Source of the DNA: JAKAVN01 sp963796565
GTDB lineage: Bacteria > Desulfobacterota > Binatia > Binatales > Binataceae
Direction: 5' to 3'
DNA: 64,000 nucleotides
NCBI GenBank assembly: GCA_963796565.1
Contig: CAWCMA010000001.1
Location: 748,864 to 812,863, forward strand
In this document: in pieces, positions 27,891-36,459 of the stretch
How the letters are laid out: each line of letters begins with the position of its first letter
Position numbering within the stretch: position 1 is the first letter of the stretch
Position numbers and translations under genes: made by a program
The notes under the pieces: model-generated
Told to the model about the DNA's origin: nothing
What the model saw: only the letters and a program-made list of their open reading frames with translations
Databases searched by the model: none

Positions 27891-28684
27891 CGCTTACCCT
27901 CTTTCATCCGTCGGGGCGGCTACGAATTAACCACCGCAGACGCAAAATTCTTTCTGACTGAATGCAGAGCGCGAATCTACACGCGGACTTGGGGCATTTC
28001 GAGCATTTTTCCGGAGATTCTCAGATCAGGATGGTCCTTCGCGCGGTGCTCATATCGATATTTTCGTGCTCGCGGAGGCCGCAACGGCGCACGCGGCGAC
28101 CGCCCGCGCAACTATCAACTTCCATCGACCTGAACGGCGTCGAGCGCTGGCAGAACTCGATCGTTACAACCGAGCCGTCGGGTAGCAGCCCTCTTCAGCT
28201 CTTCGACGTCTTCGTTCGTCCAGCGAGACGCAGCACCCTCCAGTTGATATTGCCTCGGTTCAACCTCCAATTCGTGGGTGCCTTGAATTTCGATTCGGCC
28301 GCCCAATGGGATGGCCCTCATAGCTCGCCACCTCGCCCTGAGGAGATCGCGTGGAACTAAACAGAGCCTTATGGGATCAGGCACACTGGGACCATGGTAA
28401 AGCCGAAACGCGATTGGAGCAATCTGAATCAGCGCTCCAGATAGGTTGGGCAAACGGGTTTCGAAAGCTTTCCTTCGATGAACCTAACGAAGGCAATAGA
28501 CGCGCACGATGGACGAGTTGGCCGGCTGAAGTCCCAAACGGCGCGGTTTGGACACCAACTTGACGGATCTGAAGCGGGAATTGAGTGGGCGTATGCATGT
28601 CGACAAGGATCTTCGTGGTAAGGACGAATGGCGGCGGATGCTCTCGCTTTCGCGGCGAGATGTCGCTAAAAATCTTCCTTCGAA
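27891..28684. other. Gene-free stretch left of the conjugative module
   Basis: Nearly 800 bases with no gene I can support. A frame ending just at 28688 (DLKRELSGRMHVDKDLRGKD) lacks a start with a ribosome site and matches nothing known to me. The change from decayed chromosome-like content to the conjugation operon falls somewhere in this stretch, so one boundary of the element may lie here. Confidence 0.4.
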
Positions 28685-29029
28685 ATGAAGACCTTTGGCC
28701 AGGTGATTATGGAAGCCCGCAAGAAGGCGGGACTGACTCAGAAAGAGGTCGCTGAGCGACTTCGCCGTGAAGATGGCCGTAAGGTATTGCCGCCATACCT
28801 CAACGATCTCGAGCACGACCGGCGCTATCCGCCGGAGAATTCCGTTATCGACCAGCTGGCCAGAATCATCGGGGTTTCGGCGGACGTGCTGTACTTCCAC
28901 GCGAACCGCCTGTCCGATGATCTGAATCGCGCCGCCGACGGCGCGGATGTTCAAGCGGCTTTCCGCGCCTTTCGAAAGGCATTAGGCGCGCGCACAACAG
29001 GTATCAAGTCCGAAAAGACCAAGCAGTAG
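28685..29029 (+). CDS. XRE-family transcriptional regulator (EDGR type)
   Basis: A 114-residue DNA-binding protein. The helix-turn-helix spans residues 5-65: FGQVIMEARKKAGLTQKEVA, ERLRREDGRKVLPPYLNDLE, then HDRRYPPENSVIDQLARIIG. A conserved extension VSADVLYFHANRLSDDL follows. The EDGR-x-x-PYLN insertion between helices is characteristic of a subgroup found at ICE borders. It is closely similar to the product at 62624 and more distantly to the one at 29211. No strong ribosome site precedes ATG 28685 (TTCGAA), so expression may be low. It probably controls transfer genes; the target is unknown. Confidence 0.82.
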   Translation: MKTFGQVIMEARKKAGLTQKEVAERLRREDGRKVLPPYLNDLEHDRRYPPENSVIDQLARIIGVSADVLYFHANRLSDDLNRAADGADVQAAFRAFRKALGARTTGIKSEKTKQ

Positions 29030-29141
29030 AACTGGCGAGCGCGACGGCTCGCCGCAGGGATCGTTTCGCCCGAAAAGACTGCTACAGAGCTCGGCTTAAC
29101 TTCGAAGATCGAGCCGCTCGCTGGCCGGGTGTTAGGAGGGC

Positions 29142-29170
29142 TTGCATTAGTTCTCTGATTAAATTATAGA
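29142..29170 (+). promoter_or_regulatory. Sigma70-like promoter before the second XRE gene
   Basis: TTGCAT (29142-29147), a 17-base spacer and TATAGA (29165-29170). Transcription would begin about 35 bases before the ATG at 29211 and could run on into the trb operon, which has no other obvious promoter nearby. Confidence 0.55.
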
Positions 29171-29210
29171 ATTGCAGTATTCCAGTGTCCACCAAGGAGG
29201 TAGCGGTGAA

Positions 29211-29585
29211 ATGGAAAACTTCGGACAGGTCATCAAGCGACGGCGCAGAGAACTCGGTCTGACGCAGCGCGACATCGCGATGCTGATCAGATTTGAGGAC
29301 GGCCGCGCAATCTCAGGACCATATCTCGTTGAACTCGAACACAACACCCGCCGGCCGCCAAGAGCGTATCTGATCGAGCAGTTCGCGCGAGCGTTGAGCC
29401 TCAAGGCCGACGTGCTGTACTTCGCCGCCGGACGGCTCCCCGCCGATCTAGAAGGCGGCGACATTTCAGATGCGCTGGTGATTGTGGCCTTTCAGGCGTT
29501 TCGACGGGAGCTGAGCAGAAGCAAAAACAGATTCGTGCCAAACGGGTCCAATGCCGGCGCGATTCTTCTTCCAGGCCGGGCCTGA
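29211..29585 (+). CDS. XRE-family transcriptional regulator
   Basis: A 124-residue regulator of the same subgroup as its left neighbour: FGQVIKRRRRELGLTQRDIA, MLIRFEDGRAISGPYLVELE, HNTRRPPRAYLIEQFARALS, then LKADVLYFAAGRLPADLEGG. The C-terminal 30 residues (from about SRSKNRFVPNGSN) are not conserved between the paralogues. The ATG at 29211 is preceded by AAGGAGGTAGCGGTGAA, a strong ribosome site; an in-frame start further upstream is unlikely. It lies 17 bases before trbD, consistent with co-transcription and autoregulation of conjugation. Confidence 0.83.
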   Translation: MENFGQVIKRRRRELGLTQRDIAMLIRFEDGRAISGPYLVELEHNTRRPPRAYLIEQFARALSLKADVLYFAAGRLPADLEGGDISDALVIVAFQAFRRELSRSKNRFVPNGSNAGAILLPGRA

Positions 29586-29602
29586 ATATCGGGAGCCGGA
29601 CA

Positions 29603-29932
29603 ATGGAGCAGATCGAACGCACGCCGGTTCATCGTTCTCTCGTCCGCCCGGTCCTGCTGGGCGGTGCAGAGCGAGTCCCAGCGATCATCAATGCAACCGC
29701 TGCGATCGCGCTCGGGCTCGGACCGGGGCTGCACTGGCCGAACATTGTGCTCGGAGTCTTTCTGGGGACGGCAGTTCATGCGGTGCTGCGCTGGGCAGCG
29801 CGGCGCGACCCGCAGATGTTCCAGGTCTATCTCCGCCACATCGGCTACCAAACCTGTTACCCGGCCTGTTCGGAATCGGATGCTGCCCAGGCGCCGGTCC
29901 GTCAATCGGTCGAGCCATATCGGGGGTATTGA
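29603..29932 (+). CDS. trbD: Conjugal transfer protein TrbD/VirB3
   Basis: A 109-residue inner-membrane component of the type IV secretion system. The layout is that of VirB3/TrbD: a short hydrophilic start (VHRSLVRPVLLGGAERVPAI), two adjacent hydrophobic helices (residues about 30-65), then a basic stretch ARRDPQMFQVYLRHIGYQ. It is the first gene of the operon and lies five bases before trbE, with which VirB3-type proteins associate or even fuse. Homologues are about 90-110 residues. Confidence 0.78.
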   Translation: MEQIERTPVHRSLVRPVLLGGAERVPAIINATAAIALGLGPGLHWPNIVLGVFLGTAVHAVLRWAARRDPQMFQVYLRHIGYQTCYPACSESDAAQAPVRQSVEPYRGY

Positions 29933-29936
29933 GGAA

Positions 29937-32414
29937 ATGCCACGCGGGAAGTGGGGATTCGCCGAACTTTTGAGTCACGGCTGGTGGGAACCGCTAAGTA
30001 CAGGCGGATGCGCGATCGCGCTCAAGAGCGGCGGCTGGTCGAGAAGCTTTCGCATAGCGATGCCGGATGTCGAGTCGGAGAGCGAGGCCGATCGAGCTGC
30101 ACGAAACTATGCGATTGCGCGGACGCTTGCTCGGCTTGGCGACGGCTGGATGGTCGAGTGGAACACGCTTCGCCGACCGGCGCCGGGCTATCCCGACGGC
30201 GGTGCATTCCCGGATCCGGTTACGCGGTTGATCGACGAAGCACAGCGGCTGCGCTTTCTCGAAGACGGCGCGCACTTCGCGAGCGAAACGGTCTTTACGC
30301 TCACCTACCAGCCGCCATCGCCGCACAAGAGCCGTGTTGAGCGTCTGATCTTCAGCGCCTCAAATACCGATACGCAAGCAGGCCCGATTCCGCTCGACGA
30401 TTTCGAGCGGGAGAGCAGCGACCTGGTTGATCCGCTCCGACCGTGGTTCGACCTGGCACCACTCGACGCCGCCGAGACGATTGCCTTCATCGAGGAGTGC
30501 ATCGGCGGGATTCATCAGCCACGGCTTGAGCCCTCTTACGCCAATTTCCTCGACGGAAGTTTCGCGCATGAGTTCGTGGCCGGCTTCCGCCCGCAGATCG
30601 ACGGACGCTCGGTGCTTGTGGTCGCGCTCGACGATTTTCCGCCCGCATCCTATCCGCAGATTCTTTCGGGACTGAACGCGCTCCGCGCAAGTCTGAGACT
30701 CGCGCAACGCTTTGTCTGTCTATCGCCACCCACGGCGGGAGGAGTCTTCGAGAGCCACCAACGCAACTGGCGGCAGAAGCTATACAACTTCGGCGGCCTT
30801 TTGAGCCGAGTCGCCGGCGGTGAGGCGCGAGAGAATGCGTTCGCGCTCGAAATGGAGGCCGACGCGCAGGCGGCGCGGCTTGAGGCCGAGTCGAAGGACT
30901 GGTGGCCGGGCTACTACACGGCGGTCGTGGTGGTGATGGATGACGACCTCGCGCGCGCCGAGCACGTCGCAGGCGAAGTGATCCGCGAGCTGCGCTACCG
31001 CGGGTTTGGCGCAAGGCTCGAAACTCTAAATGCGAATGACGGGTATCTAGGTTCGATCCCCGCAAATGGCGGCTACAATCCGCGCCGACCAGTAATCAGC
31101 AACCGCAACTTCGCTGATTTCGCGGTCAACGATACGCCACCGACGGGCGTCGAGTACCATCCCTGTCCCTACTATCCGCCAAAGAGTCCGCCGTTACTGC
31201 TGGCGGTCACCAGCGGAGCGACTCCGGTCCGTGTCGTGCATCACGTCTCGGATGTCGGCCACACGCTGATCATCGGCCCGACCGGCGCGGGTAAGACCAC
31301 TTATCTGGTCTTCGTGGCTTGCCAGCACTTCCGCTACGAAAATGCGCAGGTCTTCTTCTTCGACCGCGGCCACGGCGCTTACATCGCGACGCTGGCGGCG
31401 GGAGGACTTCATTACGATCTCGGAGAGGGCAACACCGCATTCTGTCCGCTTGCGGGCGTCAACGATCTGTCCGAGCGCACCTGGGCGCACGGATGGCTGA
31501 TCGATCGGCTACGAGAGCAGGGACTTCAGCCGACGCCGGCGCGTGACCATGCGCTCTGGCGCGCTCTTGAGTTACTCGGCGATCGGCCGAAAAACGCACG
31601 CACGATTACTCATCTCATCGCAACGATACAAGATCACGAACTCCGCGACGCGCTGAGCTTTTACTCGTTCTCGGGGCCTATGGGGCGGTTTGTGGATGCG
31701 GAAGAGGACGGTCTTGGCGCGTCGCGGTTCATCACCTTCGAAATCGAAAAGCTGATGGCCCAGGGCGAGCGCGTGCTGCTCCCTGTGCTTACTTACCTCT
31801 TTCACCGGATTGACCAGCGTCTCGACGGCAGGCCGACGATCGTCGTGCTCGATGAAGCATGGGTGATGCTGATGAACGGCACGTTCGGGGCAAAGGTCGA
31901 GGAGTGGCTGCGAACTCTGCGCAAGAAGAACGCGGCGGTAATCCTCGCCACGCAGAGCGTGACCGAGGTCGCCAACTCATCGCTTCGAGATCTGATTCTG
32001 GAATCATGCCCGACGAAAATTTATCTGCCGAACGCCGAGGCGCGTAGTCCGGCCACAGCGGACCTTTATCGCAAATTCGGACTCACGGAGCGACAGATCG
32101 AATTAGTCGCAGGCGCCACGCCCAAGCGCCAGTACTACTTCGCGTCTGCGGTCTTCCGTCGGCTGTTGTCGCTCCCGCTCACAGCGCCCGCAGTTGCGTT
32201 TGCAGGAGCGGGATCGCGCGAGGAGATCGAGCTCGCCAAGAGGCTTCGTCGCGAGCACGGCCAGGGCTGGGTTGCACGCTGGCTTCGCGCGCGCGGGCTC
32301 TCAGACTGGGCGCGCTACTTCGAGGAGCTTGCACAGCCGACGAAGACAATTCGGAGCGAAGCAGCACCCGCCATCGAATCGATCAACGGAGCAGTCACGG
32401 AGGTGGTGCAATGA
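29937..32414 (+). CDS. trbE: Conjugal transfer ATPase TrbE/VirB4
   Basis: An 825-residue secretion ATPase that powers pilus assembly and transfer. The N-terminal VirB4 domain (residues about 20-420) leads to the nucleotide-binding domain: Walker A IIGPTGAGKTTYLVF near residue 447 and Walker B IVVLDEAWVMLMNG near 634, then the AAVILATQSVTEVANSSLRD segment. The ATG at 29937 (after TGAGGAA) is preferred over longer in-frame readings because the product then begins MPRGKWGFAELLSHG, the usual start zone. The stop overlaps the trbJ ATG. Length is within family range (about 810-850). Confidence 0.9.
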   Translation: MPRGKWGFAELLSHGWWEPLSTGGCAIALKSGGWSRSFRIAMPDVESESEADRAARNYAIARTLARLGDGWMVEWNTLRRPAPGYPDGGAFPDPVTRLIDEAQRLRFLEDGAHFASETVFTLTYQPPSPHKSRVERLIFSASNTDTQAGPIPLDDFERESSDLVDPLRPWFDLAPLDAAETIAFIEECIGGIHQPRLEPSYANFLDGSFAHEFVAGFRPQIDGRSVLVVALDDFPPASYPQILSGLNALRASLRLAQRFVCLSPPTAGGVFESHQRNWRQKLYNFGGLLSRVAGGEARENAFALEMEADAQAARLEAESKDWWPGYYTAVVVVMDDDLARAEHVAGEVIRELRYRGFGARLETLNANDGYLGSIPANGGYNPRRPVISNRNFADFAVNDTPPTGVEYHPCPYYPPKSPPLLLAVTSGATPVRVVHHVSDVGHTLIIGPTGAGKTTYLVFVACQHFRYENAQVFFFDRGHGAYIATLAAGGLHYDLGEGNTAFCPLAGVNDLSERTWAHGWLIDRLREQGLQPTPARDHALWRALELLGDRPKNARTITHLIATIQDHELRDALSFYSFSGPMGRFVDAEEDGLGASRFITFEIEKLMAQGERVLLPVLTYLFHRIDQRLDGRPTIVVLDEAWVMLMNGTFGAKVEEWLRTLRKKNAAVILATQSVTEVANSSLRDLILESCPTKIYLPNAEARSPATADLYRKFGLTERQIELVAGATPKRQYYFASAVFRRLLSLPLTAPAVAFAGAGSREEIELAKRLRREHGQGWVARWLRARGLSDWARYFEELAQPTKTIRSEAAPAIESINGAVTEVVQ

Positions 32415-33190
32415 GGCATGCGGGTTTTCCAAAGCCGATGCACTGGTGCGGTCGTGCGGCGTGCGTATGCCTCGTGATGGTCTTACGGACCGTGCCGGTC
32501 TGGGCGCAGTTCGGAGGGACGCAGATCGTTTTCGATCCGAGCATGTTCGCCCGGCAGCTTAACCAGCTTCAGCAGGAAACAGCGGCGGTCCAAAATCTGG
32601 CGGCGCAGCTTCAAAACGCCGTGCAGAACACGACTGCCGGCGCGGCGGGATTGTGGCGATCCAATCAGGGACTCCTCACGAATCTCGGCAATATCGTCGC
32701 CGAGCAGCAGGGACTTTCGTACACGCTTTCTAATCTGAACTCGGAATTTCAACGGATGTTTCCCGGCTACGTCGCATCGCAGTCGGGCAACGTCGCACCG
32801 CAGGCGGCGCAGGGTTTCACGAGCACGCTCAACACTCTCAACGGCACTCTCCAGGCCGCGGCGGCTCAGGCGCAAGACTTTCAAGCCGAGCAGGCGACGC
32901 TCACGGCGCTTGAGGCAAAGAATCAGGGCGCGGTCGGGCGGATGCAAGCGATCCAGGTCGGAAACGAGATCGCCCTTCAGCAGGTGCAGCAGCTTCAGAT
33001 GCTGCGCCAACTCATGGTCGCGATGATCAACGCCCAGAATGTGGTCGCGGCGAACCAAGTGAGTCAGGCCGCGCAGACGCAAGCGCAACAGCAGCAGTGG
33101 CTGAGCGGGGGACCGCTCGTCCCCTATCCGTCTACATGGTCCAGCCCCAGCGCGCCGCACGCGGGTCTGCCGACTGGAGGGCAGCCATGA
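32411..33190 (+). CDS. trbJ: Conjugal transfer protein TrbJ/VirB5
   Basis: A 259-residue exported protein. A signal peptide (CVCLVMVLRTVPVWAQF) ends in an Ala-x-Ala-like site near residue 33. FDPSMFARQLNQLQQETAAV and long Gln/Leu-rich coiled helices follow, as in TrbJ/VirB5, the minor pilus-tip component. The C-terminal tail GGPLVPYPSTWSSPSAPHAG is unusual and repeated at the end of the next product. It overlaps trbE upstream (ATGA) and the lipoprotein gene downstream, so translation is coupled. Confidence 0.83.
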   Translation: MRHAGFPKPMHWCGRAACVCLVMVLRTVPVWAQFGGTQIVFDPSMFARQLNQLQQETAAVQNLAAQLQNAVQNTTAGAAGLWRSNQGLLTNLGNIVAEQQGLSYTLSNLNSEFQRMFPGYVASQSGNVAPQAAQGFTSTLNTLNGTLQAAAAQAQDFQAEQATLTALEAKNQGAVGRMQAIQVGNEIALQQVQQLQMLRQLMVAMINAQNVVAANQVSQAAQTQAQQQQWLSGGPLVPYPSTWSSPSAPHAGLPTGGQP

Positions 33191-33558
33191 GAAAAACGGT
33201 TCTCGCTGTCATCTTCGTCGCCGTTTCACTCGTCGGCTGTAATCGCGAATCGGCCAAACCGGAACCACTGAACGCCCTGCAGTCGTCGAACGCCCTCATC
33301 GAGAGCACCTATGGGCCTGACTTCTGGCACGACCAGTACCAGCGAAGCACCGAGCTCTGGCACGAAGCAGCCAGCTACTGCAGCACGCCCGACCATCGTC
33401 ACACGGAAAACTGTGAAGTGCTCTTGAGCGTCACCGAACAACCGGGAGGGAGCATCGGCACGCCGGTTCCTTATCCGAAGAGCTGGTCAGCACCAGGTGC
33501 GCCACGCGCGGGTTTGCCGGGACTCCCGCCCAAGGGATGGCCGCCACCGACGCCGTAA
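33187..33558 (+). CDS. Entry-exclusion-type lipoprotein (TrbK/EexN-like)
   Basis: A 123-residue lipoprotein: MRKTVLAVIFVAVSLVGCNR has a clear lipobox (LVGC, Cys18). The mature part has DFWHDQYQRSTELWHEAASY and CSTPDHRHTENCEVL, resembling the W-H-R...C...NC pattern of EexN/TrbK surface-exclusion lipoproteins that block redundant transfer. It sits in the place where trbK follows trbJ in RP4. The last third is a Pro-rich tail almost identical in pattern to the trbJ tail. Function is inferred mainly from position and the Cys pattern. Confidence 0.65.
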   Translation: MRKTVLAVIFVAVSLVGCNRESAKPEPLNALQSSNALIESTYGPDFWHDQYQRSTELWHEAASYCSTPDHRHTENCEVLLSVTEQPGGSIGTPVPYPKSWSAPGAPRAGLPGLPPKGWPPPTP

Positions 33559-33579
33559 TCCCTCAAGGAGGCAGAGGCA

Positions 33580-34734
33580 ATGCAGAACCTCGATCAAATT
33601 GCGCAGACCTTTCAGTGGGCGGGCGAACGTTACATGGCGATCATGCAGCCATTCGCTGAGCGGGTGTTCTTCGCGCTCGCGACTATCGAGATCATTTTCA
33701 CTGCCTACCGAATGATGTTCGAGGACGAGCCGGTCACGATCGTGCTCGGCAACCTCGCCAAGAAGCTACTCGCCTTCGGTTTCATTTTTGCGATGATCGC
33801 GAACGCGCCTATCTGGTTCACAGGCGTTATCGAGAGCTTCGAACAAATCGGCGCCCGTGTCGCTGGAGTGCCGAACCTAAGTCCGAGTCAGGTCTTTACG
33901 GCTGGACTCTCATTGTTCCAGACCATTCTCCGCGGCTTCGCTTCTCTCTCTTGGTTTAACATGTCGGTCGCGGCTCTAGTGGGTGTGCTTGCCGGCCTCG
34001 TCACGTTCGCATCTTTCCTGCTCATAGCCGTCGAGATGGTGCTGACACTCGCGGAAACCTACATCGGCATGGCGGGCGGAATCCTGTTGCTCGGGTTTTC
34101 AAGCTCCCGATGGACGTGGGGATTCGGCGAAGGCTACCTGAACTGGATCGCGGGCGTTGGAACGAAGCTGATGTTCCTCTACCTGATGGTCGGCGTAGGA
34201 ATGACGATCGCTGCCGGATGGAACACCGCACTCGCCGGTTGGACAACTGCTGACGTGACACTGCCGCTCACCATCATGGGGGCGGCAATCGTCTTTGCGT
34301 GGCTCGCTTGGAGCATTCCCAACACCGCGGCGGCTATTACCCGCAGCGCCGTCGGCATGTCGCTGGAACGGATGGTGGGGCAGGTGGCGATGGCGGCGAT
34401 TGTCACCAAGGCGGTCGCAAACGGAATCGGCGCGGCGCGGAGTGCCGTTCGCCACGAGCGCCAGGAGGGGCAGGGGCGTCACGCCGAGAATCACCGGCGC
34501 CAGGACGCCGAACGCAGCCGTTCGACGAAAGAACCACCACCTAATCCTTCGCCGCCTCCGCCGACTCAGCGATCCAACGGCCCACGACTATCACCGCCCT
34601 CCGGCGGCGGTTCGGGAGGCGCAGCGCTCGAATACCAGCCGAGCAAAGCAGGCAATCTGACCCGCGAACTCGGCATCACGGTCGATTTCACACGGCTTAA
34701 CGGCAAAGGGGACGGCAATGGCAACGGCAATTAA
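33580..34734 (+). CDS. trbL: Conjugal transfer protein TrbL/VirB6
   Basis: A 384-residue polytopic inner-membrane protein of the transfer channel. Six or so hydrophobic helices occupy residues about 30-280, including LLGFSSSRWTWGFGEGYLNW, the conserved TrbL block after the central helices. The C-terminal 100 residues are soluble, first basic and Arg/Glu-rich (about residues 290-315), then Pro/Gly-rich. The ATG at 33580 follows CAAGGAGGCAGAGGCA. The 3' end overlaps trbF by 17 bases. Confidence 0.87.
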   Translation: MQNLDQIAQTFQWAGERYMAIMQPFAERVFFALATIEIIFTAYRMMFEDEPVTIVLGNLAKKLLAFGFIFAMIANAPIWFTGVIESFEQIGARVAGVPNLSPSQVFTAGLSLFQTILRGFASLSWFNMSVAALVGVLAGLVTFASFLLIAVEMVLTLAETYIGMAGGILLLGFSSSRWTWGFGEGYLNWIAGVGTKLMFLYLMVGVGMTIAAGWNTALAGWTTADVTLPLTIMGAAIVFAWLAWSIPNTAAAITRSAVGMSLERMVGQVAMAAIVTKAVANGIGAARSAVRHERQEGQGRHAENHRRQDAERSRSTKEPPPNPSPPPPTQRSNGPRLSPPSGGGSGGAALEYQPSKAGNLTRELGITVDFTRLNGKGDGNGNGN

Positions 34735-35404
34735 CCGGACCGTTGGTGATCCACAGGACGAAGCGCGCCAGCTCTTTCGCAACCGGTATCGCGAACTCGA
34801 AGAGTCGGCACGCAATTGGCGGATCGTGGCCACGGGAGCCGTGGCCGTCGCGTTGGTTCTCGCCGGCGGGAGCGTCTATCTCGCCGTTCGCAGCCGATAC
34901 GTGCCCTATGTCGTCACGGTTGATCGTCAGGGATTTGCGCTGAGCGCGCCAACAGCGGTCAGCGTACCCCAACCGATGTTTGGAGAGGACCGAATCGTTC
35001 GCTACGAGGTCGCTGGGTTCATCCGCGACGCACGGGAAGTGATTGGCGATCCGCTCGCAGAGAGTGAAACGCTGAATCGCGTGAGGGCGCGAGCGAATGG
35101 CGCGGCGCTCCATTACCTCGATCACTGGTACAACGACGACGACCACGCGAACGACCCATTCAAGGTCGCTCGCGATAGCCGCGTCACCATCGACATCGAT
35201 TCGATATTGCGACTGTCCGTGCAGACCTACCAGGTGCGTTGGACGGAGCATCACTGGAGTCTTTCAGGCGATACCGGCCCAGCGAGCAATTGGGAAGCGG
35301 TACTCACTGTCGCGCTCAATCCACCAGCGGAATTTTCGGACACTCTCATCAATCCGCTCGGCTTCACGGTCGGCGATATTTCCTGGACGGAGCAACGCCA
35401 ATGA
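34718..35404 (+). CDS. trbF: Conjugal transfer protein TrbF/VirB8
   Basis: A 228-residue bitopic inner-membrane protein of the secretion scaffold. The N-terminus is cytoplasmic (DEARQLFRNRYRELEESARN), with one helix at residues about 37-58 and then a periplasmic VirB8 fold: RYVPYVVTVDRQGFALSAPT, the VRWTEHHWSLSGDTGPASNW segment and a final LINPLGFTVGDISWTEQ. Length and segments fit TrbF. Its stop overlaps the start of trbG (ATGA). Confidence 0.87.
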   Translation: MATAINRTVGDPQDEARQLFRNRYRELEESARNWRIVATGAVAVALVLAGGSVYLAVRSRYVPYVVTVDRQGFALSAPTAVSVPQPMFGEDRIVRYEVAGFIRDAREVIGDPLAESETLNRVRARANGAALHYLDHWYNDDDHANDPFKVARDSRVTIDIDSILRLSVQTYQVRWTEHHWSLSGDTGPASNWEAVLTVALNPPAEFSDTLINPLGFTVGDISWTEQRQ

Positions 35405-36457
35405 AAAGAGAAAACGAAACCATCGCTTCTTATCCGCGCGCAGTTCGTTACGCGATTGTTGTGTTGCGATTCATCGGAGCAACGCTCCGCGTTGCATTCA
35501 GACTTGCCGTTATCTTTCTGAAGACGGCGTTCATCGTCGCTCTATGGTGCTCGATAATGGCGGCGTTTGCCGGCTGCACCCAGCAGAAACAAGCGCCGCC
35601 ACTTGTTATCGCGACGGAAATCCAGTCGGAACCCGAGACCACAACCGAGGCACCAAATCCGGTGGATCCGCTCAGTCTCGAGTCAGAGTCTGTTCGAGCG
35701 GCGGTTAGAGCGTACGAGCAGACGGGCGAGGCGCCGATAATTTCGGGCGATCGTGTTCTTTATCCATACGACCTTACGAACAAACCGCCGACGCTTACTT
35801 GCGCGCCGCTTCACGTGACGGATCTCACGCTTGCCGTTGGCGAAACGGTGACCGACGTGGCGACGGGTGACAGCGAGCGCTGGCTGATTCAGGTCGCAGG
35901 CAGCGGTGACCCGCAGACTCCGCTTCCTCACGTACTCATCAAGCCCAAGGACGCGCCGCTATCGAGCAATCTTGTCATCATGACCAACCGCCGTACTTAC
36001 AGGCTGAATCTGATCGCGCGCCGGAAGGAGAGTCACGCAGGCAGCCGGATTCTACTTTCCGAAAGATTTGCTTATGGCGAGCGAGCAGGCGAAGAAGCTC
36101 GCGGCCGATCCTCACGAGACTCGGAAGCAGGCGAGCCTGGTTGCCGACCTCGCCCAGAAGAAACTCAACCTCAGCTACTCAATCAGCGGTCCGAACGTTC
36201 CATGGAAGCCGATTCGTGCTTTCGACGACGGCGCGCACACATACATCCAGATGGCGGCGGGAATGAAAGCGACTGACGCACCGGCGCTTCTGGTCGGGGG
36301 TCCGGCAGGAGATGGTCTCGCGAACTATCGAATCGCCGGCAACTACTACATCGTCGACCGGCTGTTCGACCAGGCAGTACTGCTCGCCGGCGTTGGGCGC
36401 GAGCAGGACCGGGTCACGATCACCTACAGCGGAGCGGCCAGGGAAGGAAGGGTGTAG
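35401..36457 (+). pseudogene. trbG: Conjugal transfer protein TrbG/VirB9, one extra base
   Basis: An outer-membrane-complex component, about 351 residues if repaired. The first part (MKRENETIASYPRAVRYAIV, a hydrophobic stretch ending FAGCTQQKQ, then AVRAYEQTGEAPIISGDRVL, SERWLIQVAG, HVLIKPKDAPLSSNLVIMT and RRTYRLNLIARRKES) runs to about 36051. There CGGATTCTACTTTCCG has one C too many. Dropping the C at 36052 restores SRIYFPKDLLMASEQAKKLA and then LNLSYSISGPNVPWKPIRAF and YIVDRLFDQAVLLAGVG, the conserved VirB9 end, stopping at 36457. It is the only broken gene of the operon: either an error in the sequence or a lesion that abolishes transfer. Confidence 0.82.
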
Positions 36458-36459
36458 CC

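Noticed and set aside
28530..28688. Possible small protein ending DVAKNLPSK just before the first XRE gene
   Set aside because: No start codon with a ribosome site and no relative known; it overlaps the following start, so I leave it as unassigned sequence.
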